Assembly (NCBI GenBank): GCA_028683855.1
Contig: JAQUHA010000016.1
Location: 29,882-93,881, forward strand
From: Desulfuromonadaceae bacterium
Lineage (GTDB): Bacteria > Desulfobacterota > Desulfuromonadia > Geobacterales > Pseudopelobacteraceae
DNA: 64,000 nt
Direction of reading: 5' to 3'
Positions 57,463 through 64,000 of this stretch are shown here, piece by piece. The position numbers were made by a program, and so were the translations under genes. The notes beneath the pieces were generated by a model. It was not told where the DNA came from, made no database searches, and was given only the letters and a program-made list of their open reading frames with translations. The stretch's first letter is position 1, and every line of letters begins with the position of its first letter.

Positions 57463-59328
57463 TCATTGAATGAATTCCAAAACCGAATTTATAATACCTT
57501 CCGCATCTATCCCGATATCTTTTCGAAGCTGCACCTGACTCCCCTGCTCAATATAGCGGTCTGGAAGTCCAAGACGCCTGACTTTTACATGATGAAGATT
57601 ATTATCATTCAGCATTTCCAGAACTGCACTACCGAAACCGCCCTGTAAAGCGTTTTCCTCAACGGTTATAATTTTTCCGGTATCTTTAGCAGTAGTCATA
57701 ATAAGTTCGATATCAAGCGGTTTAACAAACCTCGCATTTACAACACCCACAGAGATGCCCCTTGACTTCAGAGACTCTGCAGCCTGAAGCGCCGGATAAA
57801 CCGTTGAACCAATTGCTATAATAGTAAGATCCTTACCGTGCAGCAGCTGTTCTCCCTTTCCTATCTCAATGCATTTAAGTTCTGAATCAAGTTCTACACC
57901 GTAACCTGCCCCTCTTGGATAGCGCAAAGCGATCGGCAAATCAGAATATACCGCAGTTTTGATCATATGGCGTAATTCGTTCTCATCCTTAGGAGACATC
58001 AAAACAATTCCCGGGAGGTGTCTAAGATATGAAAGATCGAACGAACCGTGATGAGTAGGACCGTCGTCGCCAACTAAACCACCCCTGTCCATAGCAATTG
58101 TTACCGGCAGATTTTGTAGACATATATCATGGAAAACCTGATCGTAGGCTCTCTGAACAAAAGTTGAATATATTGCAACAACCGGTCGGAACCCATCTGC
58201 CGCCAATCCTGCTGCAAAGGTCATGGCGTGCTGCTCGGCAATCCCCACATCAAAAAAGCGGTCAGGAAATTTTTGGGCAAATTGACTAAGTCCTGTTCCT
58301 TCAGGCATGGCAGCAGTTATAGCTAAAACTTTAGGATCTTCCGCCGCCAACTGCAGCAAAGTATCTCCAAACATCTCTGTGTAGGATTTATTTACTGATT
58401 TAGCTACTCCCCTGCCGGTCTCTATATCAAAAACTCCTACTCCATGATATTTACTCGGAGTCTCTTCTGCCGGTCTGTACCCCTTACCCTTTGTAGTCAT
58501 AATGTGTACTAAAAGTGGTCCATCAAGTTGATTAATGTTCTTGAACACATCCACTAACTGACGCATATCATGACCATCAAGGGGGCCCAAATAATCGAAA
58601 CCGAGTGCTTCAAATAGTGAGCCGGGGGTGAGAAAACCCTTTAGAGAATTTTCCGCCCGCTTGGCAAAATGAAGTATATCAGAACCAAAAGCCGGTATCT
58701 GTTTTAGAAGAACCTGCATCTCTTTTTTTAAATCACGGTAATAGCGACCTGTCATCTTACGAGAAATAAATGCTGAAAAAGCTCCGACATTTTTTGATAT
58801 GGACATTTCATTGTCATTCAGAATAACTATCAGATTCTTTTTAAGATGACCTGCCTGATTCAATCCCTCAAAAGCCATTCCGCCGGTAAGAGAACCGTCC
58901 CCTATAACCGCTATTGCATGGTTATGCTTTCCATCAAGACTACTCGCAGCAGCCATACCAAGCCCTGCGGAAATTGATGTCGATGAGTGTCCGACCCCAA
59001 AAACGTCATGTTCTGACTCACTCCGTTTAGGAAAACCTGAGATACCTTTGTACTGTCGCTGCGTATGAAACAGGTCTCGCCTTCCGGTAAGAATTTTGTG
59101 GGTGTAAGCCTGATGCCCGACGTCCCATATAATCTTGTCATTCGGAGAATCAAAACAGTAGTGAAGTGCAATTGTAAGTTCCACAGTGCCAAGATTAGAA
59201 CCGAGGTGTCCACCAGTAACTGAAACAGTATCCAGAAGAAACTTTCGAACCTCCGCAGCAAGCTCCGGTAGCTGCTCCGCTCTTAATTTTTTAAGATCAG
59301 AGGGTGAATTTATAGTTTCAAGCAACAT
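57463..59328 (-). CDS. dxs: 1-deoxy-D-xylulose-5-phosphate synthase
   Basis: First enzyme of the MEP isoprenoid pathway, joining pyruvate and glyceraldehyde-3-phosphate with thiamine diphosphate. [35 protein letters not shown] and the TPP site [18 protein letters not shown] are diagnostic, as are [15 protein letters not shown] and [21 protein letters not shown] precedes ATG 59328. It lies next to hpnA and squalene-hopene cyclase, linking precursor supply with hopanoid synthesis. Confidence 0.97.
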   Translation of the reverse strand: MLLETINSPSDLKKLRAEQLPELAAEVRKFLLDTVSVTGGHLGSNLGTVELTIALHYCFDSPNDKIIWDVGHQAYTHKILTGRRDLFHTQRQYKGISGFPKRSESEHDVFGVGHSSTSISAGLGMAAASSLDGKHNHAIAVIGDGSLTGGMAFEGLNQAGHLKKNLIVILNDNEMSISKNVGAFSAFISRKMTGRYYRDLKKEMQVLLKQIPAFGSDILHFAKRAENSLKGFLTPGSLFEALGFDYLGPLDGHDMRQLVDVFKNINQLDGPLLVHIMTTKGKGYRPAEETPSKYHGVGVFDIETGRGVAKSVNKSYTEMFGDTLLQLAAEDPKVLAITAAMPEGTGLSQFAQKFPDRFFDVGIAEQHAMTFAAGLAADGFRPVVAIYSTFVQRAYDQVFHDICLQNLPVTIAMDRGGLVGDDGPTHHGSFDLSYLRHLPGIVLMSPKDENELRHMIKTAVYSDLPIALRYPRGAGYGVELDSELKCIEIGKGEQLLHGKDLTIIAIGSTVYPALQAAESLKSRGISVGVVNARFVKPLDIELIMTTAKDTGKIITVEENALQGGFGSAVLEMLNDNNLHHVKVRRLGLPDRYIEQGSQVQLRKDIGIDAEGIINSVLEFIQ

Positions 59329-59348
59329 TTAAATACCCCTTGCCTTTA

Positions 59349-60332
59349 CTAAACATAATCATTGGTGACAAACCAATCTACAGATCTTTCCAGAGCTCCT
59401 TTAATAGAACTCTGAGGCAATCCGAGATCCATTACAGCTCGGGATGAATCAAAATACATATATTTTGCAGCCATCTGCACTCCAGCTAACGGAATTAATG
59501 GCTCAGCACCAGTAATAATAGAAATTTTTTCATTCAGCCATGCTGCCGCGAGCAGAGGCTTAAATGGGAGTCGAATCCGGGGGGCTCTAATTCCGGTAAT
59601 TTCCTGAAGCAACTTGAACATATCACATAATGCAATATTTGTATTACCTAGAATATATCTCTTGCCGGTCTCCCCACGGAGTTCTGCCAGAATATGGCCG
59701 CGCGCGCAATCTTCAACTGCAACAAGATTTAAACCCGTATCAAGATAAGCCGGCATCCTATGCTTTAAAAAATCAACAATAATTTTACCTGTGGGTGTTG
59801 GCTTTATGTCCCATGGTCCAATCGGGGTGGAAGGATTTACAATTACCAGATCCAAGCCTCTGGCAACAAATTTCTCCGCTTCACGCTCGGCGAGAAATTT
59901 ACTCTTTTTATACGGACCGACCATATCACTCAGAGAAACTTCTGTATCCTCATCACCAGGTTTCCAATCACCAGGATTTCCGAGTGTACCGACACTGCTG
60001 GTATAAACAACACGAGAGACCCCGTTCTTTAAGGCTGCTTCCAGAACAACTTTTGTACCGTCAATATTTGTACGAAACATTTCGGATACATCAGCAGCCC
60101 AGAGTCGGTAATCTGCCGCTGCGTGATATAACACATCACAACCTTTAAGGGCGCAGAGCACTGAACCGCTGTTAAGAATATCGCCCTCATGAATCTCAAC
60201 ATCCAGTCTCTTAAGATTTAGAAGGTTAGCTCCCGGACGAACAAGAACCCGGACTTCACGACCATCAGACAACAATTCGCGCACTATATTTGTGCCTATA
60301 AAACCTGTAGCGCCCGTAACTAGAGTTTTCAT
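59349..60332 (-). CDS. hpnA: hopanoid-associated sugar epimerase HpnA
   Basis: NAD-dependent epimerase/dehydratase (extended SDR), 327 residues. LVTGATGFIGTNIVREL binds the cofactor, VYTSSVGTLGNPG supplies the serine, and GPYKKSKFLAERE the catalytic Y-x3-K. VEDCARGHILAELRG and RYILGNTNIAL are typical of the HpnA group. It lies 20 bases from dxs and 70 from the cyclase. HpnA is thought to act on the hopanoid side chain or sugar head group; the exact reaction is not settled. Confidence 0.9.
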   Translation of the reverse strand: MKTLVTGATGFIGTNIVRELLSDGREVRVLVRPGANLLNLKRLDVEIHEGDILNSGSVLCALKGCDVLYHAAADYRLWAADVSEMFRTNIDGTKVVLEAALKNGVSRVVYTSSVGTLGNPGDWKPGDEDTEVSLSDMVGPYKKSKFLAEREAEKFVARGLDLVIVNPSTPIGPWDIKPTPTGKIIVDFLKHRMPAYLDTGLNLVAVEDCARGHILAELRGETGKRYILGNTNIALCDMFKLLQEITGIRAPRIRLPFKPLLAAAWLNEKISIITGAEPLIPLAGVQMAAKYMYFDSSRAVMDLGLPQSSIKGALERSVDWFVTNDYV

Positions 60333-60402
60333 AAATATGTAAAATTAAACTTATCAGCAGCCCAAAATTTCAGAGCAGTTAGAGCTGTATCCGGACGTTT
60401 TA

Positions 60403-62460
60403 TCACGCGGCACTACCTGAGTGATTCTCCGATAACAAGCGACGGTATCTGCCAAGTGTCGTTAATGGAAAACAGTTACGATATATGTGATATTTTATCA
60501 TGAAATATTTGGGGAAACCTGTACCGGTATATGCACTCTCATCCCATTCACCACTCTCATGCTGGCTTGCCACAAGATAGTCAACCCCTCTGCGAGCAGC
60601 CTTGGAAAGCACTTCTCCCGCAGCGAACAACGCCAGTAAAGCCCAACTGGTTTGTGACGGAGTGCTTGGTCCACACCCCATTAGAGTACGATCGCTGTAC
60701 GATTCACAAACCTCTCCCCAGCCTCCATCAAGATTCTGTTTTGATTTAAGCCAGTTCACAGCTTTTTTTATATATGGTTGATTCATATCTTCACCTACAG
60801 CTTCCAATCCGCAAATAACAGACCATGTGCCATAAATGTAATTAACCCCCCAACGCCCCCACCACGCCCCTTCAACCTCCTGTTCAGACCTGATAAATTT
60901 AAGCGCTCTCACAACGGCAGGATGATCTATCGAAAAATCAAAAGATCCAAGCAGTTCAAGCATACGCCCGGTAAGATCTGCAGTGGGTGGATCAATTAAC
61001 GCCTCAAGATCAGCAAAAGGTATCTTATTCAGGATATGTTTAGTATTGTCTTTATCAAACGCACCCCACCCGCCATTTTCACTCTGCATACCAAGACACC
61101 AGGCAATACCTCTTTTGATCGCCTGCTCTTTCAGCTTAACGTCACGAACCTCAATATCTTTAAGCGCAATCATGACAAACCCGGAATCATCTACATCAGG
61201 ATACCAGTCATTGGCAAACTCAAAAGCCCATCCTCCAGGCTCAAGACCAGGAGACTTTACCTGCCAATCCCCCTTAGAGCGTACCTCGCAGTTAAGAAGC
61301 CACTGAGCAGATTTAAGAAGAGAGGGGTGATCAGCCGGAACTCCTGCCTCCTGCATTGCAAGCAGAACCAGCGCAGTATCCCATACGGGCGACACACATG
61401 ATTGCAAAACTAGCGTATCCTCCTCTTCTATACAAAAATTGGATAACGCCTCCAAACCTCTGACAATAACAGGATGCGTGTTATCGTACCCCAGACAGTG
61501 CAGAGCAAGAATTGAGTTGATCATTGCCGGCTGAATTCCGCCCCAGTCACCACTCGGTTCCTGATGTTCAAGAATCCACTGTTCAGCAAGTGCATTTGAC
61601 TTTTTCTTTAATGGACGAACTGGAGATAATTCATAAATTTTAAGGAGATGGTCAACACCTATAAAGAAATTTTTCCAGCTTAAAATTCCATCCTGGCGGG
61701 AAAAAGAGTAATCACTTGGACGTGGAGATCGCAGGAAAAGTTCCTGCACCCTTGATTTAGGGGGCAATTTTCTAACTGGGTTTTCTGACATGACAACTGA
61801 AAGCGGAATAATTGTTGCGCGTGACCAACTTGACAGTTCATAAACATTTATATATGCCCAGTTTGGAAGCATCATAAACTCAATCGGCATTGATGGCACT
61901 CCAAGCCATGAGAATTCACCGAATAATGCCAGAAAAATCTTGGTAAACACTCTGGTTTTAAGAATACCTCCACTTTCGAGGATAAAATTGCGAGCCTTGC
62001 ACATTGACGGATCTTCCGCGTCATAACCAGCCAACTTCAAGGAAAAATAAGCTTCAACTGTAGTTGAAAGATCGCCTTCTCCATCAAACCAGAGCGACCA
62101 TGCTCCATTCTGCATCTGTCTGCTCAGAATGTAATTCGCCATTTTTGCTTCACGTTGCTTATCCTGTATACCCAGAAAGTGAAGCAGCATTATGTACTCT
62201 GCCGTTATTGTTACGTTGGACTCTAACTCAGCCCACCAATATCCATCCGGCATCTGTTCACGAAAAAAAAAGTCTCTGGTACGCTCTATAGCCTTATCGA
62301 TTGGTCTTTCTGCATCTCCTGCCATTCTTTTCCATATGGAGTGTGGAAGATGATGAACTTTAGCAGACCTCTCCACGGCAATTTCAGTATCACCCCGGTT
62401 ATACTTATTGGAAAAAGAGGTAAGAGAGTTAGAGATTGAATATCGCTTTATAACAGTCAC
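60403..62460 (-). CDS. shc: squalene-hopene cyclase
   Basis: Cyclises squalene to hopene in the inner membrane. The catalytic D-x-D-D motif is DVDDSG at 422-425. QW repeats run along the protein (QMPDGYWWAELESN; QMQNGAWSLW; QEPSGDWGGIQP; QSENGGWGAFD; QNLDGGWGE; QHESGEWDES). Length 685 fits bacterial cyclases. Translation starts at GTG 62460, seven bases after GGAG; no in-frame ATG occurs before the conserved domain. Belongs with hpnA and dxs. Confidence 0.96.
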   Translation of the reverse strand: MTVIKRYSISNSLTSFSNKYNRGDTEIAVERSAKVHHLPHSIWKRMAGDAERPIDKAIERTRDFFFREQMPDGYWWAELESNVTITAEYIMLLHFLGIQDKQREAKMANYILSRQMQNGAWSLWFDGEGDLSTTVEAYFSLKLAGYDAEDPSMCKARNFILESGGILKTRVFTKIFLALFGEFSWLGVPSMPIEFMMLPNWAYINVYELSSWSRATIIPLSVVMSENPVRKLPPKSRVQELFLRSPRPSDYSFSRQDGILSWKNFFIGVDHLLKIYELSPVRPLKKKSNALAEQWILEHQEPSGDWGGIQPAMINSILALHCLGYDNTHPVIVRGLEALSNFCIEEEDTLVLQSCVSPVWDTALVLLAMQEAGVPADHPSLLKSAQWLLNCEVRSKGDWQVKSPGLEPGGWAFEFANDWYPDVDDSGFVMIALKDIEVRDVKLKEQAIKRGIAWCLGMQSENGGWGAFDKDNTKHILNKIPFADLEALIDPPTADLTGRMLELLGSFDFSIDHPAVVRALKFIRSEQEVEGAWWGRWGVNYIYGTWSVICGLEAVGEDMNQPYIKKAVNWLKSKQNLDGGWGEVCESYSDRTLMGCGPSTPSQTSWALLALFAAGEVLSKAARRGVDYLVASQHESGEWDESAYTGTGFPKYFMIKYHIYRNCFPLTTLGRYRRLLSENHSGSAA

Positions 62461-62587
62461 TTACAGGCTCCAATATTACTTTGTATGCAATTCTATTTGA
62501 ATTTTATTGCACAACAGAAAAAAATAGCCAACTACTTAAAACGCAATTAAATACAATCAAAATCTTTGTTATCAGTCTGCAGTCGAC

Positions 62588-62760
62588 TGACCTGGTCAAG
62601 TAATAATGGACAATTTGCTAAGCCACTTTTCTCTGATGATATTTGTCCTCATATTCTCTGGGGCTGATATTCCCCAAATATGAATGCCCTCTTCTGCTGT
62701 TGTAGAACATTTCGATGTAGTCAGTGATATCCTTTTTGGCTTCATCTCTGGTTTCTGGAC
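62588..62760 (-). pseudogene. IS3-family transposase remnant (orfB C terminus and right end)
   Basis: Minus strand frame ending TAG at 62618 reads DEAKKDITDYIEMFYNSRRG, then HSYLGNISPREYEDKYHQ, the typical last part of the IS3 OrfB rve domain including the third acidic-residue neighbourhood. In-frame TAA near 62746 and loss of similarity cut it off upstream. TGACCTGGTCAAGTAATAAT at 62588 looks like the right terminal repeat. Only about 45 codons remain, so it is inactive. Confidence 0.75.
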
Positions 62761-62846
62761 TTTAGACTTCTGCAGTGTTCTTTGAAAAAACTTTTAAAAA
62801 GCTATATTTATCGAATAAATAGCTTGACAGCTGGGTCAAGAATGTG

Positions 62847-62896
62847 GGTCGCGCCCTACTCACGTAATTGATCTTAGAAGTGAGTAGGGCGCGACC
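62847..62896. repeat. perfect 17-base inverted repeat upstream of a transposase fragment
   Basis: GGTCGCGCCCTACTCAC (62847-62863) and its exact complement at 62880-62896, with a 16-base loop. It is GC-rich, unlike the flanks, and lies 37 bases before the transposase start. Probably a transcription-blocking hairpin at the element's end, protecting it from outside read-through. Confidence 0.8.
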
Positions 62897-62932
62897 TCTT
62901 GAGAGAAAAACATTCTCTCTCAGGAGGTCGCT

Positions 62933-63112
62933 ATGGACTACAAGGGATACCGACATATCCCCAGAGCCCTGTTCGATGCTATCACATTTTTCGCTCAAGC
63001 TCTCCCAAAATATTCAGTTCCAACTTTTCTGGAGTTGCTCTTTGGTTCAATGCTTACTCAAACCGGCTTTGTTACTGACGCCATACTGGTGATCGATACG
63101 GTCAGGCACTGG
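62933..63112 (+). pseudogene. truncated DDE transposase N terminus
   Basis: A strong AGGAGG (62922-62927) precedes ATG 62933. About 60 codons read MDYKGYRHIPRALFDAITFF, LELLFGSMLTQTGFVTDAIL and VRHW, which resembles the N-terminal region of IS4/IS701-like DDE transposases. At about 63105-63115 the sequence runs into the opposite-strand IS4 fragment and similarity ends. No catalytic residues are left. The frame stays open to 63235 but this tail is the antisense of the next element. Confidence 0.6.
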
Positions 63113-63503
63113 TGGTGGCATCCAGGGCGTAGACGGTGTTTTCCAGTTCCAGACCGAAGCTCTCGTTCACGTAGAGATTGCGGGCCGTCTGAATCAAGGA
63201 GTAGGCAAGGTCGGCGTAGATGCGCCAGTCTCTGACCTTGTTGGCGTTTGACAAGTTGTTGCGGGAAACAGACGAGCGAATCCCCATGTGATAGAGCTTG
63301 CCCTTCTGTGCCCGCAGGCATAATTCGATGTCTCGCAGGCTCTCGCGATATGTCAGTTGAGCAAAGGCCATGCAGAGATACTGGTCGAGGCAGGTAAACT
63401 CCTTGATCTTGAAGTTGCCATTGTAGCGATCGACGCATTGATGAAAAACGTGGAGCGGCAGATGCTCCATCACCTGAGAGAAAACAAGCTTGCCGGTATA
63501 CAT
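63102..63503 (-). pseudogene. truncated IS4-family transposase (DUF4372 N-terminal domain)
   Basis: ATG 63503 follows GGAGGGG. MYTGKLVFSQVMEHLPLHVF, MAFAQLTYRESLRDIELCLR, LYHMGIRSSVSRNNLSNANK and DWRIYADLAYSLI match the start of IS4-family transposases carrying DUF4372; the first catalytic aspartate region VYALDATT is just reached, then the frame stops at TGA 63102. Full proteins continue with several hundred residues containing the remaining catalytic residues. Its missing part abuts the fragment at 62933-63112. Confidence 0.82.
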
Positions 63504-63667
63504 GGTTCACCCCTCCGCACTTTGTTGTGCGAAAATGGCTGGACCTCCGGAAAAATTTCAAGTCGTTTAATGGCATGATGCCTCTTTCTCTCAGAATTAA
63601 CGGGCAATTACGGCTCATCGACTATTCAACGTTGGGACACTACTGTAAAAATATGTCTAAAAAAATA

Positions 63668-63696
63668 TTGACAGCAGAAATACGTTTTGCTATAAA
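63668..63696 (+). promoter_or_regulatory. sigma-70 promoter of tRNA-Gly
   Basis: TTGACA at 63668-63673, 17-base spacer, TATAAA at 63691-63696. Transcription would start near 63703, six bases before the tRNA. Near-perfect consensus. Confidence 0.9.
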
Positions 63697-63708
63697 GGCA
63701 GTCTCAAA

Positions 63709-63783
<75 letters not shown>

Positions 63784-63791
63784 AAGAATTC

Positions 63792-63823
63792 AAGGGTTTA
63801 GCCAACTGGTTAAACCCTTTTTT
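63792..63823 (+). terminator. rho-independent terminator after tRNA-Gly
   Basis: AAGGGTTTA and TAAACCCTT form a nine-pair stem with a ten-base loop (itself containing CCA/TGG), followed by six Ts. It begins nine bases after the tRNA. Confidence 0.9.
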
Positions 63824-63886
63824 CTTGTCTAAATTCCCCGTGCATCCGTTTTTGACCTGTCCTGTCAACAGTAGTGTAGCGCGACT

Positions 63887-63923
63887 TTTGATTTGGCAGT
63901 GATTTACATTTGATTTGGCAGTG
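63887..63923. repeat. tandem 15-base direct repeat, 22-base period
   Basis: TTTGATTTGGCAGTG occurs at 63887-63901 and 63909-63923. Preceded by GTAGTGTAGCGCGAC. Repeats of this kind are common at ends of some insertion sequences (for example IS21 type), so this may be the tip of an element extending beyond the window. Nothing else coding is seen from 63824 to the end. Confidence 0.6.
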
Positions 63924-64000
63924 GAATTGTTCAAAAGAAGTGGGCTTTAAAGTGAGATTTTATTCCGCTTTAATACCCACTTTTTTTTCTTAAAATCAGC

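Noticed and set aside
62933..63235. Treating the 100-codon plus-strand frame as a complete gene
   Set aside because: Only the first 60 codons resemble a transposase; the rest is antisense of the IS4 fragment.

Overview
The window looks like a chromosomal segment of a Geobacter-like bacterium (Desulfuromonadales/Geobacterales). Supporting signs are a short Geobacter-type pilin followed by a pilin-partner gene, -24/-12 (sigma-54) promoters in front of pilus and nitrogen-assimilation genes, both a type I and a type III glutamine synthetase, and squalene-hopene cyclase with an HpnA-type epimerase. Coding density is high. Most genes are on the minus strand and many neighbours overlap by 1-20 bases, so long operons are likely. 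I could not assign a species.

Layout. 1-2.7 kb: the 3' part of metG converging on a LigB-type NAD-dependent DNA ligase with an N-terminal membrane segment. 2.7-25.3 kb: a large surface-polysaccharide (O-antigen type) locus, AT-rich by eye, with about eleven glycosyltransferases, two FkbM-type and three other methyltransferases, an alpha-1,2-fucosyltransferase-like protein, a Wzm/Wzt ABC exporter, a UbiA-type prenyl-phosphate phosphoribosyltransferase and a GT-C/TPR membrane protein. A complete MntA/HepT (nucleotidyltransferase/HEPN) toxin-antitoxin pair lies between wzm and wzt. 25.3-27.8 kb: an ABC-2 exporter (ATPase, TPR protein, permease). 28.1-38.6 kb: type IV pilus genes: short pilA with an Spc-like partner behind a sigma-54 promoter, then a minor-pilin operon (J-domain-like protein, giant PilY1, FimT, PilV, PilW, PilX) behind a second sigma-54 promoter.

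38.8-41.7 kb: bioF-bioH-bioC controlled by a perfect BirA-type operator. 41.7-45.6 kb: nucleotide-sugar genes (rfbB, rfbD, a free-standing phosphomannose-isomerase cupin, a lipoprotein, manC) that probably feed the polysaccharide locus. 45.7-49.4 kb: an HDOD signalling protein, two unknown small proteins, an M29 aminopeptidase and an M50 site-2-type protease. 49.5-53.8 kb: nitrogen assimilation, with glnN (type III) on the plus strand and glnB-glnA on the minus strand. Both have sigma-54 promoters, and glnN also has a terminator-like hairpin in its leader. 53.9-62.5 kb: an M23 peptidase, an aldolase-like protein, rlmB, pyrF, dxs, hpnA and squalene-hopene cyclase, an isoprenoid/hopanoid group. 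62.5-64 kb: a cluster of broken insertion sequences beside an intact tRNA-Gly(GCC) with its own promoter and terminator.

Most interesting are the putative pilin-modification neighbourhood (pilA, Spc, ABC exporter, GT-C/TPR protein, prenyl-phosphate phosphoribosyltransferase), the toxin-antitoxin pair inside the polysaccharide-export operon, the membrane-anchored DNA ligase cotranscribed with a heptosyltransferase-like gene, the 2,116-residue PilY1, and the two-layer control of glnN. No CRISPR array was seen. No stretch above about 300 bases lacks a gene or gene remnant.
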